This document shows, piece by piece, positions 33,210 through 33,613 of a stretch of DNA of 33,613 nucleotides. The DNA is taken from assembly GCA_002477625.1 (NCBI GenBank), contig DLQQ01000044.1, positions 11,070 through 44,682 on the forward strand. The letters are read 5' to 3'. The notes under the pieces are model-generated. The model was not told the origin of the DNA and ran no database searches. It saw only the letters and a program-made list of their open reading frames with translations. Each line of letters opens with the position of its first letter. Positions within the stretch are counted from its first letter, which is position 1. Source of the DNA: Candidatus Arcticimaribacter sp. UBA7428 (lineage in GTDB: Bacteria > Bacteroidota > Bacteroidia > Flavobacteriales > Flavobacteriaceae). Position numbers and translations under genes: made by a program.

Positions 33210-33613
33210 ATGAAAATTTTTAAAACAACAGTACTAACACTAGCACTTTTAGCAGGATCTTTAACGTATGCACAGGATGATGTTGCAGAAGAAACAGCAG
33301 AAGAAAAACCTAGCTTTTCTGTTTCAGGATCTATTGACACCTACTACAGAAGTAATGAATTTGCTCCTAACACTTCATTTGCAAATCTTCCCGGCTTTGC
33401 GCTTGGAATGGCCAACATCGTTCTTTCGTATGAAGGAGAAAAGAGTGGTTTTGTTGCAGATCTAGTATACGGACCTCGAGGAGCAGATGCAGTTTTTGGC
33501 TCTAACCTAAGTATTGGAGGGGAAGATTACCTTGCAGGATCATCAAATATTGTAAACCAACTGTATGCCTATTACAATGTAAATGACAAACTAACCTTAA
33601 CCTTAGGAAATTT
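33210..33613 (+). CDS. Outer-membrane beta-barrel protein (porin-like), 5' part
   Basis: The gene runs off the right edge; 134 codons are present. A signal peptide is clear (MKIFKTTVLTLALLAGSLTYAQ, cut after Ala20 or Ala21). An acidic stretch follows, then alternating strand-like segments: FSVSGSIDTYYRS, ANIVLSYEGEKSGFVADLVYGP, NQLYAYYNVNDKLTLTLGNF. The pattern is that of a transmembrane barrel of the OprP/DUF1597-like porin type. Its place 32 nt after the ammonium transporter, in the same direction, suggests it supplies the outer-membrane entry for the same nitrogen source. Confidence 0.82.
   Translation, partial: MKIFKTTVLTLALLAGSLTYAQDDVAEETAEEKPSFSVSGSIDTYYRSNEFAPNTSFANLPGFALGMANIVLSYEGEKSGFVADLVYGPRGADAVFGSNLSIGGEDYLAGSSNIVNQLYAYYNVNDKLTLTLGN

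Overview
The window reads as one chromosomal stretch of a Bacteroidota bacterium, most likely a marine member of the Flavobacteriaceae. The evidence is AT-rich DNA, many copies of the Bacteroidota promoter -7 element TAnnTTTG, and flavobacterial gene forms and neighbourhoods: recQ/kdsD/tatC/lptB, a DUF2795 gene before a roughly 1,120-residue SecA, a cyclophilin-FKBP fusion, and a DnaJ with half a zinc centre. I see no rRNA, tRNA, insertion sequence, phage gene or CRISPR array. Most of it is core genome, so the unusual points are small ones inside ordinary neighbourhoods.

Layout. 0-3.2 kb (minus): dual-fold prolyl isomerase and RecQ helicase. 3.3-6.2 kb (plus): kdsD, tatC, an AhpD-like protein and lptB, an envelope-building operon. 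6.2-6.9 kb (minus): phosphatidylserine synthase. 7.1-9.9 kb (plus): apolipoprotein N-acyltransferase, a shrunken methyltransferase relative, a 49-residue membrane peptide and a PduO-type cobalamin adenosyltransferase. 9.9-16.0 kb (plus): DUF2795 protein, terminator, secA, sterol-desaturase-like hydroxylase, glycosyltransferase. 16.1-18.9 kb (plus): small membrane protein, DUF1272 zinc protein, a TfoX-domain gene broken by one stop codon, msrA and an aldose epimerase. 18.9-24.5 kb (minus): a tight six-gene run, mscS - sigma54-type response regulator - M28 peptidase - MATE transporter - 74-residue protein - PAP2 phosphatase. 24.6-26.3 kb (minus): grpE-dnaJ with its own promoter and terminator. 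26.4-28.0 kb (minus): SDR39U1 epimerase and MnmD tRNA methyltransferase. 28.1-31.3 kb: ilvE, a MazG-like pyrophosphohydrolase (minus), a small membrane protein, a membrane-anchored SRPBCC protein and the fluoride channel crcB. 31.3 kb to the end (plus): P-II protein, ammonium transporter and the start of an outer-membrane barrel protein, forming an ammonium uptake operon.

The strongest new signal is upstream of the P-II gene. Three copies of a dyad, ACCC-N11-GGGT, repeat at an exact 52-bp period (five helical turns). The last copy sits where the -33 element should be, ahead of a perfect -7 box, which looks like an activator-dependent promoter. Other points for a second look are a methyltransferase relative that kept both ends but lost its SAM-binding core, a response regulator without a DNA-binding domain that overlaps a mechanosensitive channel gene, an MnmD gene whose conserved N-terminus has no normal start codon, and the single nonsense codon in the TfoX-domain gene.
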